The notes below the pieces were generated by a model. That model did not search any database, was not told where the DNA came from, and saw only the letters and a program-made list of their open reading frames with translations. 64,000 nucleotides of DNA from Vibrio gigantis (GTDB lineage: Bacteria; Pseudomonadota; Gammaproteobacteria; Enterobacterales; Vibrionaceae). The position numbers were made by a program, and so were the translations under genes. Location of the stretch: the NCBI RefSeq assembly GCF_024347515.1, contig NZ_AP025492.1, forward strand, positions 2,790,001-2,854,000, in the 5' to 3' direction. Positions 20,006 through 30,753 of the stretch are shown one piece after another. How positions within the stretch are numbered: the stretch's first letter is position 1; each line of letters opens with the position of its first letter.

Positions 20006-20475
20006 TAGGAATCGATTTCAGAAAGAACGTTGATCATCTCAAGTGCGCTAAGTGCAGCTTCTGCACCCTTATTACCAGCCTTGGTTCCTGCGCGTTCAAT
20101 AGCTTGATCGATCGTATCAACAGTAAGAACACCAAACGCTACTGGAAGAGAGTATTCCAGAGACACTTGTGCCAAACCTTTATTACATTCACTACAAACA
20201 TAGTCAAAATGAGGCGTACCGCCACGAATTACTGTACCAAGAGATACAATCGCATCGAACTTACCTGTTTTTGCAACGCGCTGCGCTACAAGTGGAAGTT
20301 CAACTGCACCAGGGCAACGAACAACAGTGATGTTGTCTTCGCTTACTTGTCCGTGACGCTTTAAAGTATCGATTGCACCAGAAAGTAAACTTTCGTTAAT
20401 AAAACTGTTGAAACGAGCAATAACGATAGCAATTTTTGCATTTGGCGCTGGGAAGCCACCCTCGATCACTTTCAT
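20005..20475 (-). CDS. ribH: 6,7-dimethyl-8-ribityllumazine synthase
   Basis: 156 residues from ATG 20475, preceded by AAGGAAGG; an upstream extension of 44 codons is rejected. Substrate-binding motifs are present: [22 protein letters not shown] and [16 protein letters not shown]. It joins ArP (5-amino-6-ribitylaminouracil) with dihydroxybutanone phosphate to give lumazine, the penultimate step to riboflavin, in a 60-mer or pentamer. Confidence 0.97.
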   Translation of the reverse strand: MKVIEGGFPAPNAKIAIVIARFNSFINESLLSGAIDTLKRHGQVSEDNITVVRCPGAVELPLVAQRVAKTGKFDAIVSLGTVIRGGTPHFDYVCSECNKGLAQVSLEYSLPVAFGVLTVDTIDQAIERAGTKAGNKGAEAALSALEMINVLSEIDS

Positions 20476-20754
20476 AAGCCTTCCTTTAACTATTTTCATC
20501 AAGTGAGAATCGCCGGATTCTAGCACAAAACTGTGAGCAATATCTAATGCTAATTTAGCAGAACAGACACCGGAGATGTAAAGATGATAACGCAGTGCTG
20601 CTCCCAAGCGTATAGGAACAACAAGTCGCCAAGCATCTGCATTTAACGCACGAAAAATTAAGCTTAGCGACTGTGCTCTTTTAGCCTAATTCATCACCAA
20701 AAGAGCAATCAGAGTCATCATTGATTGTGTTGCTACAAATTAATCTGTGAGTGG

Positions 20755-21864
20755 TTACTCACAGACGTATTCAACCACGTTAAGACCAAAACCACCTAGT
20801 GCATGGTAACGCTTAGTGCTTGAAGACAACAGACGCATATCATGAACACCGAGGTCTTGTAGGATCTGAGAACCTACACCCACACGACGTGAAGTACCTT
20901 GCTTCTTCGCCATGGTTGGTTGTTCATTCTTATCTTGAGCTTCGAACGTCTTCACTTTGTGAATCAGAGAATCAGACGACTCTTCATTGCCAAGAATAAC
21001 CAGTACACCGCCTTCATCGCCAATGCGCTTCATCGCTTTATCTAGCGACCAGCTACGTTCAGTGCCACGATCAGAATGAAGCAGATCGGTAAACGTATCA
21101 TGTAGGTGAACACGCACTAAAGGAGCGCCATCAGACAAGTCGCCTTTTTGCATTGCGTAGTGGATCTGGTTATCAATTGTGTCACGGTAAGTCACCAACT
21201 CAAAATCACCAAACTCTGTTGGTAAATGACATTGTGCAACGCGCTCGATCGTTGTTTCTGTGTTGTTACGGTATTCGATCAAATCAGCAATCGTGCCTAA
21301 CTTGATGTCGTGTTTTTCAGCAAACACTTCAAGATCTGGGCGACGTGCCATGGTGCCGTCGTCATTTAAGATCTCAACGATAACCGATGCTGGCTCACAG
21401 CCTGCTAGACGAGCTAAATCACAACCCGCTTCTGTATGACCCGCGCGAGTTAACACACCGCCTTCTTGAGCCGTCAATGGGAAGATATGACCTGGTTGAA
21501 CCAAGTCGGCCGCTTTTGCGTCTTTCGCTACTGCTGCTTGAACCGTAACAGCACGATCTGATGCAGAGATACCCGTCGTCACACCTTCAGCAGCTTCAAT
21601 CGAAACCGTAAAGTTAGTGGTGTACTGTGCATTGTTGTCTTGAACCATAGGCGCTAGGCCCATACGGTTTGAACGCTCTTTAGTCAGCGTCAGACAGATT
21701 AAGCCGCGGCCGTACATTGCCATGAAGTTAATTGCTTCTGGCGTAACATGTTCTGCTGCCATGATCAGATCGCCTTCATTCTCGCGATCTTCATCATCCA
21801 TCAGGATAACCATTTTTCCTAGGCGAATGTCTTCAATAATTTCTTGAGGAGTACTAATTGGCAT
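20755..21864 (-). CDS. ribBX: DHBP synthase with degenerate GTP cyclohydrolase II-like domain (RibBX type)
   Basis: 369 residues. The N-terminal ~200 residues are an intact 3,4-dihydroxy-2-butanone 4-phosphate synthase ([36 protein letters not shown]). The C-terminal part resembles GTP cyclohydrolase II, but the zinc-site region reads [20 protein letters not shown], where active RibA has three cysteines of the form GDxxxSxxCDCG; none is present. It is therefore unlikely to open GTP. Such hybrids, named RibBX, are described in Proteobacteria, where a separate ribA does the first step. It lies between ribE and ribH in the riboflavin cluster. No FMN riboswitch is visible in the 108 bp upstream. 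Confidence 0.93.
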   Translation of the reverse strand: MPISTPQEIIEDIRLGKMVILMDDEDRENEGDLIMAAEHVTPEAINFMAMYGRGLICLTLTKERSNRMGLAPMVQDNNAQYTTNFTVSIEAAEGVTTGISASDRAVTVQAAVAKDAKAADLVQPGHIFPLTAQEGGVLTRAGHTEAGCDLARLAGCEPASVIVEILNDDGTMARRPDLEVFAEKHDIKLGTIADLIEYRNNTETTIERVAQCHLPTEFGDFELVTYRDTIDNQIHYAMQKGDLSDGAPLVRVHLHDTFTDLLHSDRGTERSWSLDKAMKRIGDEGGVLVILGNEESSDSLIHKVKTFEAQDKNEQPTMAKKQGTSRRVGVGSQILQDLGVHDMRLLSSSTKRYHALGGFGLNVVEYVCE

Positions 21865-21972
21865 TGTTCTATATCCTTTGAAATGGTTCTGCTTCCTAGA
21901 ACCGACACTATTTAAACCTGATGATATTGCTTCGCTTTACAAAGTGGCGCTAAATGCACTTCGTATCAACGG

Positions 21973-22629
21973 TTAGGCAAAACCATTCTGTTGTAAGAAT
22001 TCCATCGTCAATCGAGATTCAGGTTCAGACTCTTGTTGCTGACCTTGCAGTAGGCGCTCCATGTAGCGCGCTAACACATCCACTTCTAGATTCACTTTAC
22101 GACCAACATGGAATTGATCGATGGTGGTTTCTGAAGAAGTATGAGGAACAATCGTCAGCTTAAATGCATTCTTACGTAAATCGTTCACAGTAAGACTAAT
22201 GCCATCGACGGTAATCGAGCCTTTTTGAGCAACGTACTTTGAGATTTCAGCGGGCATTTCGACCCAGAACTCAATCGCACGGCCAACTTGGTTGCGCTCA
22301 ACAATCTCACCTACACCATCTACGTGACCCGATACGATATGACCACCGAAACGTGTCGTCGGTAGCATCGCTTTCTCTAGGTTCACTTTGTCACCCGCTT
22401 GGTAATCAACAAAACCCGTTTTTTTCAGGGTCTCAAGTGACAAATCTGCACTGTAGCTGTGGTCGTTAAATTCGACGACCGTCAAACACACACCGTTGGT
22501 AGCAATACTATCGCCTAACTGAACGTCGGCCATATCAAGCTTACCTACGTTAACCGTTACGGTAATGTCTTCTCCGCGGGGAGTAATTGCACTCAATGTA
22601 CCTACGGCTTCTACAATTCCTGTAAACAT
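21973..22629 (-). CDS. ribE: Riboflavin synthase, alpha chain
   Basis: 218 residues made of two lumazine-binding barrels. The first starts MFTGIVEAVGTLSAITPRGE and contains SIATNGVCLTVVEF. The second contains GHIVSGHVDGVGEIV and KGSITVDGISLTVNDL. It converts two lumazines to riboflavin and ArP. It lies between ribD and ribBX. The C-terminus carries a short extra tail rich in Gln and Glu (LLQGQQQESEPESR). Confidence 0.97.
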   Translation of the reverse strand: MFTGIVEAVGTLSAITPRGEDITVTVNVGKLDMADVQLGDSIATNGVCLTVVEFNDHSYSADLSLETLKKTGFVDYQAGDKVNLEKAMLPTTRFGGHIVSGHVDGVGEIVERNQVGRAIEFWVEMPAEISKYVAQKGSITVDGISLTVNDLRKNAFKLTIVPHTSSETTIDQFHVGRKVNLEVDVLARYMERLLQGQQQESEPESRLTMEFLQQNGFA

Positions 22630-22698
22630 TTTAAAACTCTTTTTGTTGTCAACGACATGTATGTAGTGAGCGGATTTATTCCCACTATAGTTTCGTTA

Positions 22699-23808
22699 CT
22701 ATCGGTTTCGAAATACGGGTTTCGCTACTATGCGAATATCCACACCAACTTGTCGAACATCTTTAATTTCTAGGTCAATCACATCAGACATTGAGGTGAG
22801 CCCTAAAGCGCCCATCAAACCTCGTCCGTCACTGCCCATAAGTTTAGGTGCTAAATAAAGGATTAGCTCATCCACCAACTGCGCTTCAATCAAGCTTTTT
22901 GATAATGTAGCGCCTGCTTCGACCCAAATATGGTCGATATGATTCGCAGGTAATTGACGCATCAGGTCGTGTAAATCGAGCTGACCTGTCTCAGTGGTGC
23001 CGACCTCAATATCTGCAGATGCCTCTGCGACTCTTAATACAGGTGTTGGCGATTGGTATAACTTGAGCTCAGGGCGCAGTTGGTTTTGACGGTCAAGAAT
23101 CACACGAACAGGCTGACGCACGTCAGCTTCAGCGTAATGAGCTTGTGCGCTACTTGGTAATTCAGCCCTGCGAACATTCAGTGAAGCATTATCATCAATC
23201 ACCGTTTGGCTGGTTGATAATACTGCGCCCGCCTTTGCTCGATAATTTTGAACATCACGACGCGCTGCTGGCGATGTGATCCACTGGCTCTGGCCATTTG
23301 CTAGCGCCGTTTGCCCATCGAGACTGGCTGCCATCTTAAGCTGAACAAAAGGCATGCCTGTTTGCATGCGTTTAATAAATGCAGGGTTCAAGTCTAAAGC
23401 ATCTTGCTCCAGTAAACCGATTTCAACCTCAATGCCCGCATCACGCAGCATTTTGATGCCACGGCCAGCGACTTTCGGGTTTGGATCCTGCATAGCGCAA
23501 ATGACTTTAGCCACTTGAGCCTTAATCAAGCCCTCGGCACAAGGCGGCGTTCGACCGTAATGAGAACAAGGCTCTAGGGTGACATAAGCCGTCGCACCTT
23601 TTGCCTTATCACCCGCCATTCGCATGGCATGCACTTCAGCGTGAGGTTCACCCGCTTTGGCGTGAAAGCCTTCACCAACAATTTGTCCATCGGTTTGTAC
23701 AATCACACAACCGACATTTGGATTTGGCGCAGTGGTGTAAATGCCGCGTTTCGCTAAATGGATAGCACGCGACATCATTTGAAAATCTAGGGGAGAGAAG
23801 TTAGACAT
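22699..23808 (-). CDS. ribD: Bifunctional diaminohydroxyphosphoribosylaminopyrimidine deaminase / reductase
   Basis: 369 residues. The N-terminal zinc deaminase has HAEVHAMRMAG and EPCSHYGRTPPCAEGLI. The C-terminal reductase of the dihydrofolate reductase fold has LKMAASLDGQTALANGQSQW and WVEAGATLSKSLIEAQLVDE. It catalyses steps two and three of riboflavin synthesis. It starts 10 bp after the nrdR stop. Confidence 0.97.
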   Translation of the reverse strand: MSNFSPLDFQMMSRAIHLAKRGIYTTAPNPNVGCVIVQTDGQIVGEGFHAKAGEPHAEVHAMRMAGDKAKGATAYVTLEPCSHYGRTPPCAEGLIKAQVAKVICAMQDPNPKVAGRGIKMLRDAGIEVEIGLLEQDALDLNPAFIKRMQTGMPFVQLKMAASLDGQTALANGQSQWITSPAARRDVQNYRAKAGAVLSTSQTVIDDNASLNVRRAELPSSAQAHYAEADVRQPVRVILDRQNQLRPELKLYQSPTPVLRVAEASADIEVGTTETGQLDLHDLMRQLPANHIDHIWVEAGATLSKSLIEAQLVDELILYLAPKLMGSDGRGLMGALGLTSMSDVIDLEIKDVRQVGVDIRIVAKPVFRNR

Positions 23809-23818
23809 GATTGAGGGA

Positions 23819-24268
23819 TTAATCCTCTAATTTAGCGATTTCTTCGCCAAACTCTCGGATGTCTTCAAAGCTGCGGTAAACAGAGGCAAAACGGATGTAC
23901 GCCACTTTGTCCAATTCTTTCAATTGGCCCATCACAAGGTTACCAATCATTTCGCTTGGTACTTCACGCTCACCAGTTGCACGGAGTTGTGACTTAATCG
24001 TACTGATCGCAAGTTCAATCGCATCAGCACTCACTGGGCGCTTTTCTAGGGCGCGCTGTACACCACCCACCATTTTATCTTCATTAAATGGTTCGCGGTT
24101 TCCATTCGACTTAATTACTTTAGGCATCACAAGTTCTGCCGATTCGAACGTAGTAAAACGTTCGCTGCATGCAAGGCATTGACGGCGACGACGAACCTGA
24201 TGGCCATCGGCTACCAGTCTTGAATCGATTACTTTAGTGTCGTTCTCTGAACAAAAAGGACAATGCAT
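23819..24268 (-). CDS. nrdR: Transcriptional repressor NrdR
   Basis: 149 residues. The zinc ribbon is MHCPFC ... CLACSERF, followed by the ATP-cone ([20 protein letters not shown] to about residue 139). It represses ribonucleotide reductase genes when dATP/ATP are bound. The ribosome site GGAGGTGAT lies immediately upstream. nrdR-ribD is a widespread gene pair and begins the cluster here. Confidence 0.97.
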   Translation of the reverse strand: MHCPFCSENDTKVIDSRLVADGHQVRRRRQCLACSERFTTFESAELVMPKVIKSNGNREPFNEDKMVGGVQRALEKRPVSADAIELAISTIKSQLRATGEREVPSEMIGNLVMGQLKELDKVAYIRFASVYRSFEDIREFGEEIAKLED

Positions 24269-24324
24269 ATCACCTCCAAATAATTGAATATCAGTGTAAC
24301 GGAATTGCCAAACGTTAGGAAAGA

Positions 24325-24348
24325 AAAAGGGCCAATTAAGGCCCTTTT
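24325..24348 (-). terminator. Terminator of proBA
   Basis: On the minus strand AAAAGGGCC ... GGCCCTTTTTC forms a 9-bp stem followed by T residues. It lies about 75 bp past the proA stop and upstream of nrdR. Confidence 0.8.
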
Positions 24349-24422
24349 GTGTGGTGATTCATTGATTATTGCTACGCGATAGCAATTTCTAAATGAGCTG
24401 AGGAGGAAAATTAACGTGAACG

Positions 24423-25673
24423 TTAACCTCGAACTAAATAGTTCGCTTTACCCACCCATTTGTAGCTTGTCAGTTCTTCTAAACCCATTGGGCCGCGAGC
24501 ATGCAGTTTCTGAGTAGATACCGCCACTTCTGCACCTAGACCAAACTGTGCGCCATCGGTGAAGCGAGTTGATGCATTCACGTAAACCGCAGCAGAACCT
24601 ACCGAGTTAATAAAGCGCTCAGAGCTTTCTAGACTGTTAGTCATGATTGCGTCTGAGTGACTCGCGTTATGTACGCGCATGTGGTCAATCGCTTCTGCAA
24701 CGTCCGCAACCACTTTTACGCCAAGTGTGTAGCTTAGCCATTCGGTGTCAAAGTCATCTTCACCTGCATCACGCACGTCAGTAAAATCAGCAAGAAGTGC
24801 CTTCGCGCTTGAGTCTGCTACTAATGTCACTTTATCCGCTAAACGTGTTTTAAGCTTATCAAGGAACTCCTCAGCCACCGCTTCATGAACAAGTAAAGTA
24901 TCTAATGAGTTACATGCAGATGGACGTTGAACTTTCGAGTTTTCAACCACATCAACAGACTTCTCAAGGTCAGCGCTCTCATCAACAAAGATGTGGCTGA
25001 TACCGAAACCACCGATGATAACTGGAATAGTACTGTTCTCTTTACACATTTTGTGTAGACCAGCGCCACCACGAGGGATAATCATATCTACGTAGTCATC
25101 TAGCTTAAGCAGCTGAGAAACCAACTCACGATCTGGCTTTTCAATGTACTGAACAGAAGCGGCAGGAAGTTCCGCTTTCTCTAGTGCAGACTGGATAACT
25201 TTTACCAGCTCCATGTTCGAGAAGAAGGTCTCTTTACCACCACGCAAAATGCTTGCGTTGCCTGTTTTCAGACACAGTGCCGCAATATCTATCGTTACGT
25301 TCGGGCGTGCTTCGTAGATAACACCAACAACACCAAGCGGTACACGACGACGAGACAATGACATACCGTTTTCCAGTACCTTGCTGTCGATTTCGCTGCC
25401 CACAGGGTCGTTTAGGCTAATGACATTACGAACGTCGTTAGCGATGCCCGTTAAGCGTTCTTCATTCAGAAGTAGACGATCAAGCAGTGCGTCCGTTAGA
25501 CCCGCTTCGCGACCCAGGTCGATGTCTTTCGCATTCGCTTCTAAAATCGTTGCTGCGTTTGCTTCTAGCTCATCAGCGATGATCGCCAATGCTTTATTCT
25601 TTTGCGCCGTAGATGCGGTCGCTAGGTGGAAAGCAGCCTCTTTTGCTGCGATACCCATGTTAGTTAAATCCAC
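24423..25673 (-). CDS. proA: Gamma-glutamyl phosphate reductase
   Basis: 416 residues starting at a GTG with GGGAGAG upstream. The aldehyde dehydrogenase fold is complete. The catalytic cysteine lies in [17 protein letters not shown], and the cofactor region in [20 protein letters not shown]. It reduces glutamyl phosphate to glutamate semialdehyde with NADPH in proline synthesis. It is the second gene of proB-proA, 66 bp after proB. Confidence 0.97.
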   Translation of the reverse strand: MDLTNMGIAAKEAAFHLATASTAQKNKALAIIADELEANAATILEANAKDIDLGREAGLTDALLDRLLLNEERLTGIANDVRNVISLNDPVGSEIDSKVLENGMSLSRRRVPLGVVGVIYEARPNVTIDIAALCLKTGNASILRGGKETFFSNMELVKVIQSALEKAELPAASVQYIEKPDRELVSQLLKLDDYVDMIIPRGGAGLHKMCKENSTIPVIIGGFGISHIFVDESADLEKSVDVVENSKVQRPSACNSLDTLLVHEAVAEEFLDKLKTRLADKVTLVADSSAKALLADFTDVRDAGEDDFDTEWLSYTLGVKVVADVAEAIDHMRVHNASHSDAIMTNSLESSERFINSVGSAAVYVNASTRFTDGAQFGLGAEVAVSTQKLHARGPMGLEELTSYKWVGKANYLVRG

Positions 25674-25739
25674 GTTTAACTCTCCCTAAATTCTGTCTGT
25701 CTTTGGATGCAAAAAGGCGGTTCGCCTTCTCATCACGAG

Positions 25740-26879
25740 CTATTCTTGGATTACAACAAGGTCGTCACGGTGAATGACTTCTGACCCGTAATCGTAACCA
25801 AGAATGTCGCCAATATCTTTACTGTGCTTGCCTGCTATTTTTGCTAGGTCTTGGCTTGAGTAGCTAGCGATACCACGCGCCACTACCTTGCCTTTACTGT
25901 CTGTGACTTGGGTGACTTCACCACGAGAAAACTCGCCTTGAACTCGAATAACCCCTTTTGCCAACAAGCTACTGCCTTTGGTGTTAACAGCGTTTACTGC
26001 GCCATCGTCTACCACGATGTCACCTGCAGAAGCAGGGCCCGCTAAAATCCAACGCTTACGGTTTTCTAGCGCTTCAGCTAACGGTAGGAAACGTGTGCCT
26101 TGTGGGTTGTCACTTAATGAGTCGAACACCACGTTTTCAGCACTGCCTGCTGCAATAATAACTTCAATACCTGCACGACGAGCGATATCAGCCGCCTGCA
26201 GTTTTGTCGCCATGCCGCCAGTACCCAACGTAGTACCACTGCCGCCTGCGATCTTACGCAGTGTGTCATCAATCGTTTTCACTTCTTTGATGAGCTCAGC
26301 ATTTGGATCTTTACGAGGGTCAGCCGTAAACAGGCCTTTTTGGTCAGTTAGCAGCAAAAGCTTATCAGCACCGCATAAAATACCAACCAGTGCCGACAAG
26401 TTATCGTTGTCGCCCACTTTAATTTCGTTGGTCGCAACTGCGTCGTTTTCATTAACGACAGGAATAATGTCGTGTTCAACGAGTGCATTGATCGTGTCAC
26501 GGGCATTCAGAAAACGCTCGCGATCATCAAGATCAGCACGAGTCAGCAGCATCTGGCCAATTTTAAGGCCATAGATAGCAAACAAAGACTCCCAAACTTG
26601 AATCAACTGACTTTGCCCAACTGCCGCAAGCAACTGTTTGCTCGCCATTGAGTTGGGAAGTGCGGGGTAACCAAGGTGCTCACGTCCTGCTGCAATTGCA
26701 CCAGACGAAACCATAACCACAGAGTGGCCTTGTTTTTTTAATTCAGCACATTGACGAACCAGCTCAACCATATGAGCGCGGTCTAATGCCAATGTTCCAC
26801 CAGTTAAGACACTGGTACCCAGTTTAACAACGACAGTTTTACGCTGTGTTGTTGTCCCGCTTTGATGATTTGTTGTCAT
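25740..26879 (-). CDS. proB: Glutamate 5-kinase
   Basis: 379 residues from ATG 26879; an upstream in-frame extension of 15 codons is rejected because the family begins near this Met. The amino acid kinase domain shows [26 protein letters not shown] and [25 protein letters not shown] motifs. A C-terminal PUA domain begins near residue 280. It phosphorylates glutamate for proline synthesis and is normally inhibited by proline. Confidence 0.97.
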   Translation of the reverse strand: MTTNHQSGTTTQRKTVVVKLGTSVLTGGTLALDRAHMVELVRQCAELKKQGHSVVMVSSGAIAAGREHLGYPALPNSMASKQLLAAVGQSQLIQVWESLFAIYGLKIGQMLLTRADLDDRERFLNARDTINALVEHDIIPVVNENDAVATNEIKVGDNDNLSALVGILCGADKLLLLTDQKGLFTADPRKDPNAELIKEVKTIDDTLRKIAGGSGTTLGTGGMATKLQAADIARRAGIEVIIAAGSAENVVFDSLSDNPQGTRFLPLAEALENRKRWILAGPASAGDIVVDDGAVNAVNTKGSSLLAKGVIRVQGEFSRGEVTQVTDSKGKVVARGIASYSSQDLAKIAGKHSKDIGDILGYDYGSEVIHRDDLVVIQE

Positions 26880-26947
26880 GAAGTCTTTTATGGATAAAAC
26901 AAATAAGAGGTGATGTTTTAGCAATCAAAAGGGGAATTCACAAGCAG

Positions 26948-26972
26948 AAAAGGTGCGAAATCGCACCTTTTT
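26948..26972. terminator. Terminator after crl
   Basis: A perfect stem (AAAAGGTGCGA / TCGCACCTTTT) between the crl stop and the proB start. T residues follow on both strands. Confidence 0.75.
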
Positions 26973-27000
26973 GCTTTATATAGAAGAGTAACCTTTAAAA

Positions 27001-27390
27001 TCAGACGAATTCGACAGACTCTTCGTCTAACTGAACGCTGATTTCAAATTTCTTTTGAAGTTCATCAACCAGCTTTTGGTGAAAGGCTTCCTGAGTTCGA
27101 GAGACCTCAGCCACCGCTTTTTTCGGTAATGGCAAAGGATCCCAGTTGCCATCGATATTGTATTTACCCGTGTTGTATTTCGCCGAAAATCCGTCTTCCG
27201 ACTTATCCAACTCCAACCACCATCCCCAGAATTCACGCTCTTCTGGTGACTTTTTATCGTTCACACACACAGACAAACAATCAAAAATGTAGTGGCCTTC
27301 TTCTGATTGCGGTTCCCTCAAGTAAGGCCCGATAGCCTTTAAAACATTCAACAAGCGGTAATGCGTAGGTTGTTGTGTCACTTCTGACAT
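27001..27390 (-). CDS. crl: Sigma factor-binding protein Crl
   Basis: 129 residues. The conserved core of Crl is clear: [22 protein letters not shown] and especially [10 protein letters not shown]. Crl binds sigma-S and strengthens its association with core RNA polymerase. Crl is restricted to gammaproteobacteria with RpoS, and in vibrios it lies next to frsA, as here. The acidic C-terminal tail ([10 protein letters not shown]) is longer-range variable. Confidence 0.93.
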   Translation of the reverse strand: MSEVTQQPTHYRLLNVLKAIGPYLREPQSEEGHYIFDCLSVCVNDKKSPEEREFWGWWLELDKSEDGFSAKYNTGKYNIDGNWDPLPLPKKAVAEVSRTQEAFHQKLVDELQKKFEISVQLDEESVEFV

Positions 27391-27534
27391 ATTGAATCTC
27401 CATTTTCAATGTTAAGAATGACGTTACTCAGATTGTTATACGTAAAAACTACGCAATTAGGTTTTATAAATTATCTCTGAGTATCAGGTACTTAGTTTGT
27501 ACACTTTTCATGCTTAACTAATTTTGGAGAAATG

Positions 27535-28788
27535 TCATCTAAATAATTCATCCTCAAGCCACTTTATCGCCAATTCGAGGGATTGCTCATAACCTTGTGT
27601 AATTGACTTAGCTTTGATTTTCTTCGCTTTTCCGTAATCACTGTAAATAGCAACCAGTTGATTATCCATTGGTGGTGAAACAGGATCGCCTTCCAAAGCC
27701 ATTGCCAAAATAGGAACACTGGTTTTACTGTTTGACAGTAAACCTTGTACCTTGAGTGACCACGCCATCAACTGCCCAGAAAGGCTATTGATATCGACCG
27801 CCCCTTTACCCAGGCGAGAAGCCAACACATCTAAATGCATCTTAGGCATTTGCTTAAGTTTGTCGGCATGAACAAAGATATCGTGAATTGGAGCGCCTAG
27901 AGAGATACACGCTTTAAGCTTATGCTGCTCAAGGAAAGATAATCTTACCATCGCATTGCCACCAAAACGGAAACCAAACAAGCCAACCTTATGATGATCG
28001 ACCCAAGGGATATTAGGCAGTTCATTCAGTACGGCTTGGTGCAGGCAAGACGAGTCTTCCGTTAAAGGCCAGTGCGCACTGTGCCCTATCGATGGCATGT
28101 CGACTGTTAGCATAGCAATGTTCTTTGGTGCTAAGTAATCCCTAAACAAGCGCCACATATCGGTCTGCAAACTGTCTAGGCCAGCACTGACAATCACAAC
28201 CGGTTGTGGTTTGTCTGTTTTGGTTAGATGTAAGTTCGCTTTAATCTTCTTGTTTTTGTATGGCACTTCAATCTGTTTAACGATCAGCTTGGTGTGCTTA
28301 ATTGCTTCGGAATAGGCTGTATTCGCTAACACTTGAGCCTGAGCTGCCAAGTTATCGTTTTTAAGATGTGGGTAGCCCGCGATACTGAAACACAACGAAG
28401 CTGAAAATAGCTCTTCAGCCATTTCTTCTCCGTTCTTTTCATTAGAACGGTTTTGGTGCTGCATACCCAACTTAGTCCATTCGTATGCCCAGTTACCACT
28501 TCGGTAACCCATGACCGTATCAAGCCACTCATCGGTTGTACGAGAGTTATCTGATGATGCGATACGAGCCAATACCGCTTCTTGCTCAATTGGGTTAACG
28601 CCTTGCCATACCCACTGAAGACGTCTTAGATTTCGGTACCATGATGAGTTTTGCTGTTCACGCTTCTCATCCAATAACGCTTCAGAGCTTGGCATGTATT
28701 GTGTCAACATTGAGGTCTCTTTCGCCTGCTTGTGCTTTACAAACAAGGTTTCCGAAAGGTTCGAGCTCGTTTCTTCTGATTCAGACAT
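27535..28788 (-). CDS. frsA: FrsA-family esterase-like protein
   Basis: 417 residues from ATG 28788 (E. coli FrsA 414); the 22-codon upstream extension is rejected. An alpha/beta hydrolase fold follows a helical N-terminal region. At the nucleophile elbow I read GLFGFRFGGNAMVRL, without a serine in the usual GxSxG position, which is normal for the FrsA family. FrsA was named for binding EIIA-Glc and affecting respiration versus fermentation; a pyruvate decarboxylase activity reported for the V. vulnificus protein has been disputed. Function is therefore open. Confidence 0.92.
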   Translation of the reverse strand: MSESEETSSNLSETLFVKHKQAKETSMLTQYMPSSEALLDEKREQQNSSWYRNLRRLQWVWQGVNPIEQEAVLARIASSDNSRTTDEWLDTVMGYRSGNWAYEWTKLGMQHQNRSNEKNGEEMAEELFSASLCFSIAGYPHLKNDNLAAQAQVLANTAYSEAIKHTKLIVKQIEVPYKNKKIKANLHLTKTDKPQPVVIVSAGLDSLQTDMWRLFRDYLAPKNIAMLTVDMPSIGHSAHWPLTEDSSCLHQAVLNELPNIPWVDHHKVGLFGFRFGGNAMVRLSFLEQHKLKACISLGAPIHDIFVHADKLKQMPKMHLDVLASRLGKGAVDINSLSGQLMAWSLKVQGLLSNSKTSVPILAMALEGDPVSPPMDNQLVAIYSDYGKAKKIKAKSITQGYEQSLELAIKWLEDELFR

Positions 28789-28823
28789 TGGGATACTTAA
28801 TAAGAAATGGTTGTCACTAATAA

Positions 28824-28857
28824 TATAAAAAAAAATGACCCTATAAAGGGTCATTTC
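28824..28857 (-). terminator. Terminator of gpt
   Basis: On the minus strand AAATGACCCT ... AGGGTCATTT is followed by nine T residues. It lies between gpt and frsA. Confidence 0.9.
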
Positions 28858-28877
28858 TCAAAAAACTAAGTTTACGC

Positions 28878-29342
28878 TTATTTTGACTTGCGATTTACTG
28901 GCTCAACATAGCTTAGGCTAGTATCCCAAGGCTGCTCAATCCATGTGTCTTGAGCGATATCAACAATGTACTCGTCTAGTAGGTGTGCGCCAGAAGGCTT
29001 AGCACATACAGCAATTAATTTTGCTTTAGGGTACATTTCGCGAAGCTTACGTGCAGTGTCGCCACTATCTACAAGGTCTTCAACGATTAAGAAACCTTCG
29101 CCGTCACCTTCAGGAGCTTTAACGACTGTCATATCACGTTGGTGATCGTGGTCGTAGCTAGAAATACAAATCGTATCTACGTGACGAATACCCAATTCAC
29201 GAGCCAAGATTGCACCAGGAACCAAACCACCACGGCTTACAGCCCAGATACCTTTCCACTGCTCTGCTGGCATTTGCTTTTCAGCTAGTTGACGGCAGTA
29301 AGTCTGCATGTTGTCCCAAGTGATAATGAATTTGTTGCTCAT
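28878..29342 (-). CDS. gpt: Xanthine-guanine phosphoribosyltransferase
   Basis: 154 residues. The PRPP-binding motif [14 protein letters not shown] and the catalytic loop region [11 protein letters not shown] identify a Gpt-type enzyme. It salvages guanine, xanthine and hypoxanthine to nucleotides. It lies 84 bp downstream of a purine permease gene on the same strand, so import and salvage are probably co-expressed. Confidence 0.96.
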   Translation of the reverse strand: MSNKFIITWDNMQTYCRQLAEKQMPAEQWKGIWAVSRGGLVPGAILARELGIRHVDTICISSYDHDHQRDMTVVKAPEGDGEGFLIVEDLVDSGDTARKLREMYPKAKLIAVCAKPSGAHLLDEYIVDIAQDTWIEQPWDTSLSYVEPVNRKSK

Positions 29343-29426
29343 AGTATAAAACCTAATAATTTTGTCATGTTATTAGAGGCTATCTCAAACATAGCCTCTT
29401 CAGCGATGAAGCAGAAATGTAGACGA

Positions 29427-30716
29427 TTAAGCGAAAATGTATTTAAGAATAAAGATAACTGACATTACCCACACAGCAGGTGAAACATCGCGACCTTTAC
29501 CACTTAGCAGCTTAATTGCAGCGTAAGCGATGAAACCTAGTGAAATACCCTCAGCGATAGAGTACGTCAGCGGCATAAGCAGGCATGTTACCACGACTGG
29601 TGCTGCTTCCGTAAGATCACGCCAATCAATGCCAACTAGACCAGACATCATCAAAATTGCTACATAGAAAAGCGCGCCTGATGTTGCGTAAGCCGGAATC
29701 ATACCTGCAAGTGGCGAGAAGAAAAGAGCCAGTAGGAATAAGATACCAACAACAACGGCCGTTAGACCAGTACGACCACCTTCAGCGACACCCGCAACAC
29801 TCTCAACGTAAGAAGTTGTGTTTGATGTACCTAGCAATGCACCAATAGATGTTGCTGTAGAGTCAGCAAGCAGTGCTTTGTTTAGACGAGGAAGTTTGCC
29901 GTCTTCTTTGATTAGGTTTGCTTTTGTTGCAACACCAACCAGAGTACCCGCTGTATCGAACAAATCGACGAACAAGAATGCGAATACCACTGAAATCATA
30001 CCGATTTCAAATACAGCAGAGAAATCAAGCTGCATGAACGTTGGTGCAAGGCTTGGTGGTGTAGACATGATGCCGCCGTATTGAACGTCACCAATAATAA
30101 TACCAAGAGCCGTGATTGCTAGGATTGCAATCATTACCGCACCTTTCACACCACGGTGAACAAGAGCAATCGTAAGGAAGAAGCCTAATGAGCCAAGGAT
30201 AGGAGCAATCGCGGTAATGTCGCCCAGAGACACCTTAGTTGCAGGGTTAGAAACAACGATGCCAGCATTGCTCAGAGCAATAAACGCTAAGAAAAGACCG
30301 ATACCCGCAGAGATACCAACACGCAGAGACATAGGAATCGAGTTGATAATCCATTCACGAATCTTAAAGATACTTAAGAAAATGAAGATTACGCCTGATA
30401 CGAAAACCGCTGCCAGAGCAACTTGCCACGTATAACCCATCCCCATAACAACTGCATAGGTAAAGAATGCGTTCAAACCCATACCTGGTGCCTGAGCAAT
30501 TGGGTAGTTAGCAACAAAGCCCATGATGAAACAGCCAATAGCAGCCGCTAAACAGGTTGCTACAAATACAGCGCCGTGGTCCATACCAGCATCAGCTAGG
30601 ATCATTGGGTTTACAAAAATGATGTAAGCCATTGTTAGGAAGGTTGTTAGACCTGCGATGATTTCAGTGCGCACATTGGTGCCGTTTTCACTGAGTTTGA
30701 ATAGCTTTTCGAACAT
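29427..30716 (-). CDS. NCS2-family purine (adenine or guanine/hypoxanthine) permease
   Basis: 429 residues with about 12-14 membrane segments. The N-terminus FKLSENGTNVRTEIIAGLTT and the segment TSNTTSYVESVAGVAEGGRT are typical of the AzgA/PurP/GhxP subgroup of NCS2 proton symporters. The exact purine cannot be chosen from sequence. It is upstream of gpt, and a PurR-type operator lies about 22-37 bp before its start. It is probably repressed when purines are abundant. Confidence 0.93.
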   Translation of the reverse strand: MFEKLFKLSENGTNVRTEIIAGLTTFLTMAYIIFVNPMILADAGMDHGAVFVATCLAAAIGCFIMGFVANYPIAQAPGMGLNAFFTYAVVMGMGYTWQVALAAVFVSGVIFIFLSIFKIREWIINSIPMSLRVGISAGIGLFLAFIALSNAGIVVSNPATKVSLGDITAIAPILGSLGFFLTIALVHRGVKGAVMIAILAITALGIIIGDVQYGGIMSTPPSLAPTFMQLDFSAVFEIGMISVVFAFLFVDLFDTAGTLVGVATKANLIKEDGKLPRLNKALLADSTATSIGALLGTSNTTSYVESVAGVAEGGRTGLTAVVVGILFLLALFFSPLAGMIPAYATSGALFYVAILMMSGLVGIDWRDLTEAAPVVVTCLLMPLTYSIAEGISLGFIAYAAIKLLSGKGRDVSPAVWVMSVIFILKYIFA

Positions 30717-30737
30717 TATCGAATCCTATAAGGGTAA

Positions 30738-30753
30738 AAGTAAACGGTTGCGT
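30738..30753 (-). promoter_or_regulatory. PurR-type operator upstream of the purine permease
   Basis: On the minus strand the 16-mer ACGCAACCGTTTACTT matches the PurR consensus ACGCAAACGTTTNCNT in nearly all positions. It sits 22 bp before the permease start. Purine-responsive repression is inferred. Confidence 0.7.

Noticed and set aside
21865..21972. Looked for an FMN riboswitch upstream of ribBX
   Set aside because: The gap is only 108 bp and lacks the conserved RFN element segments.
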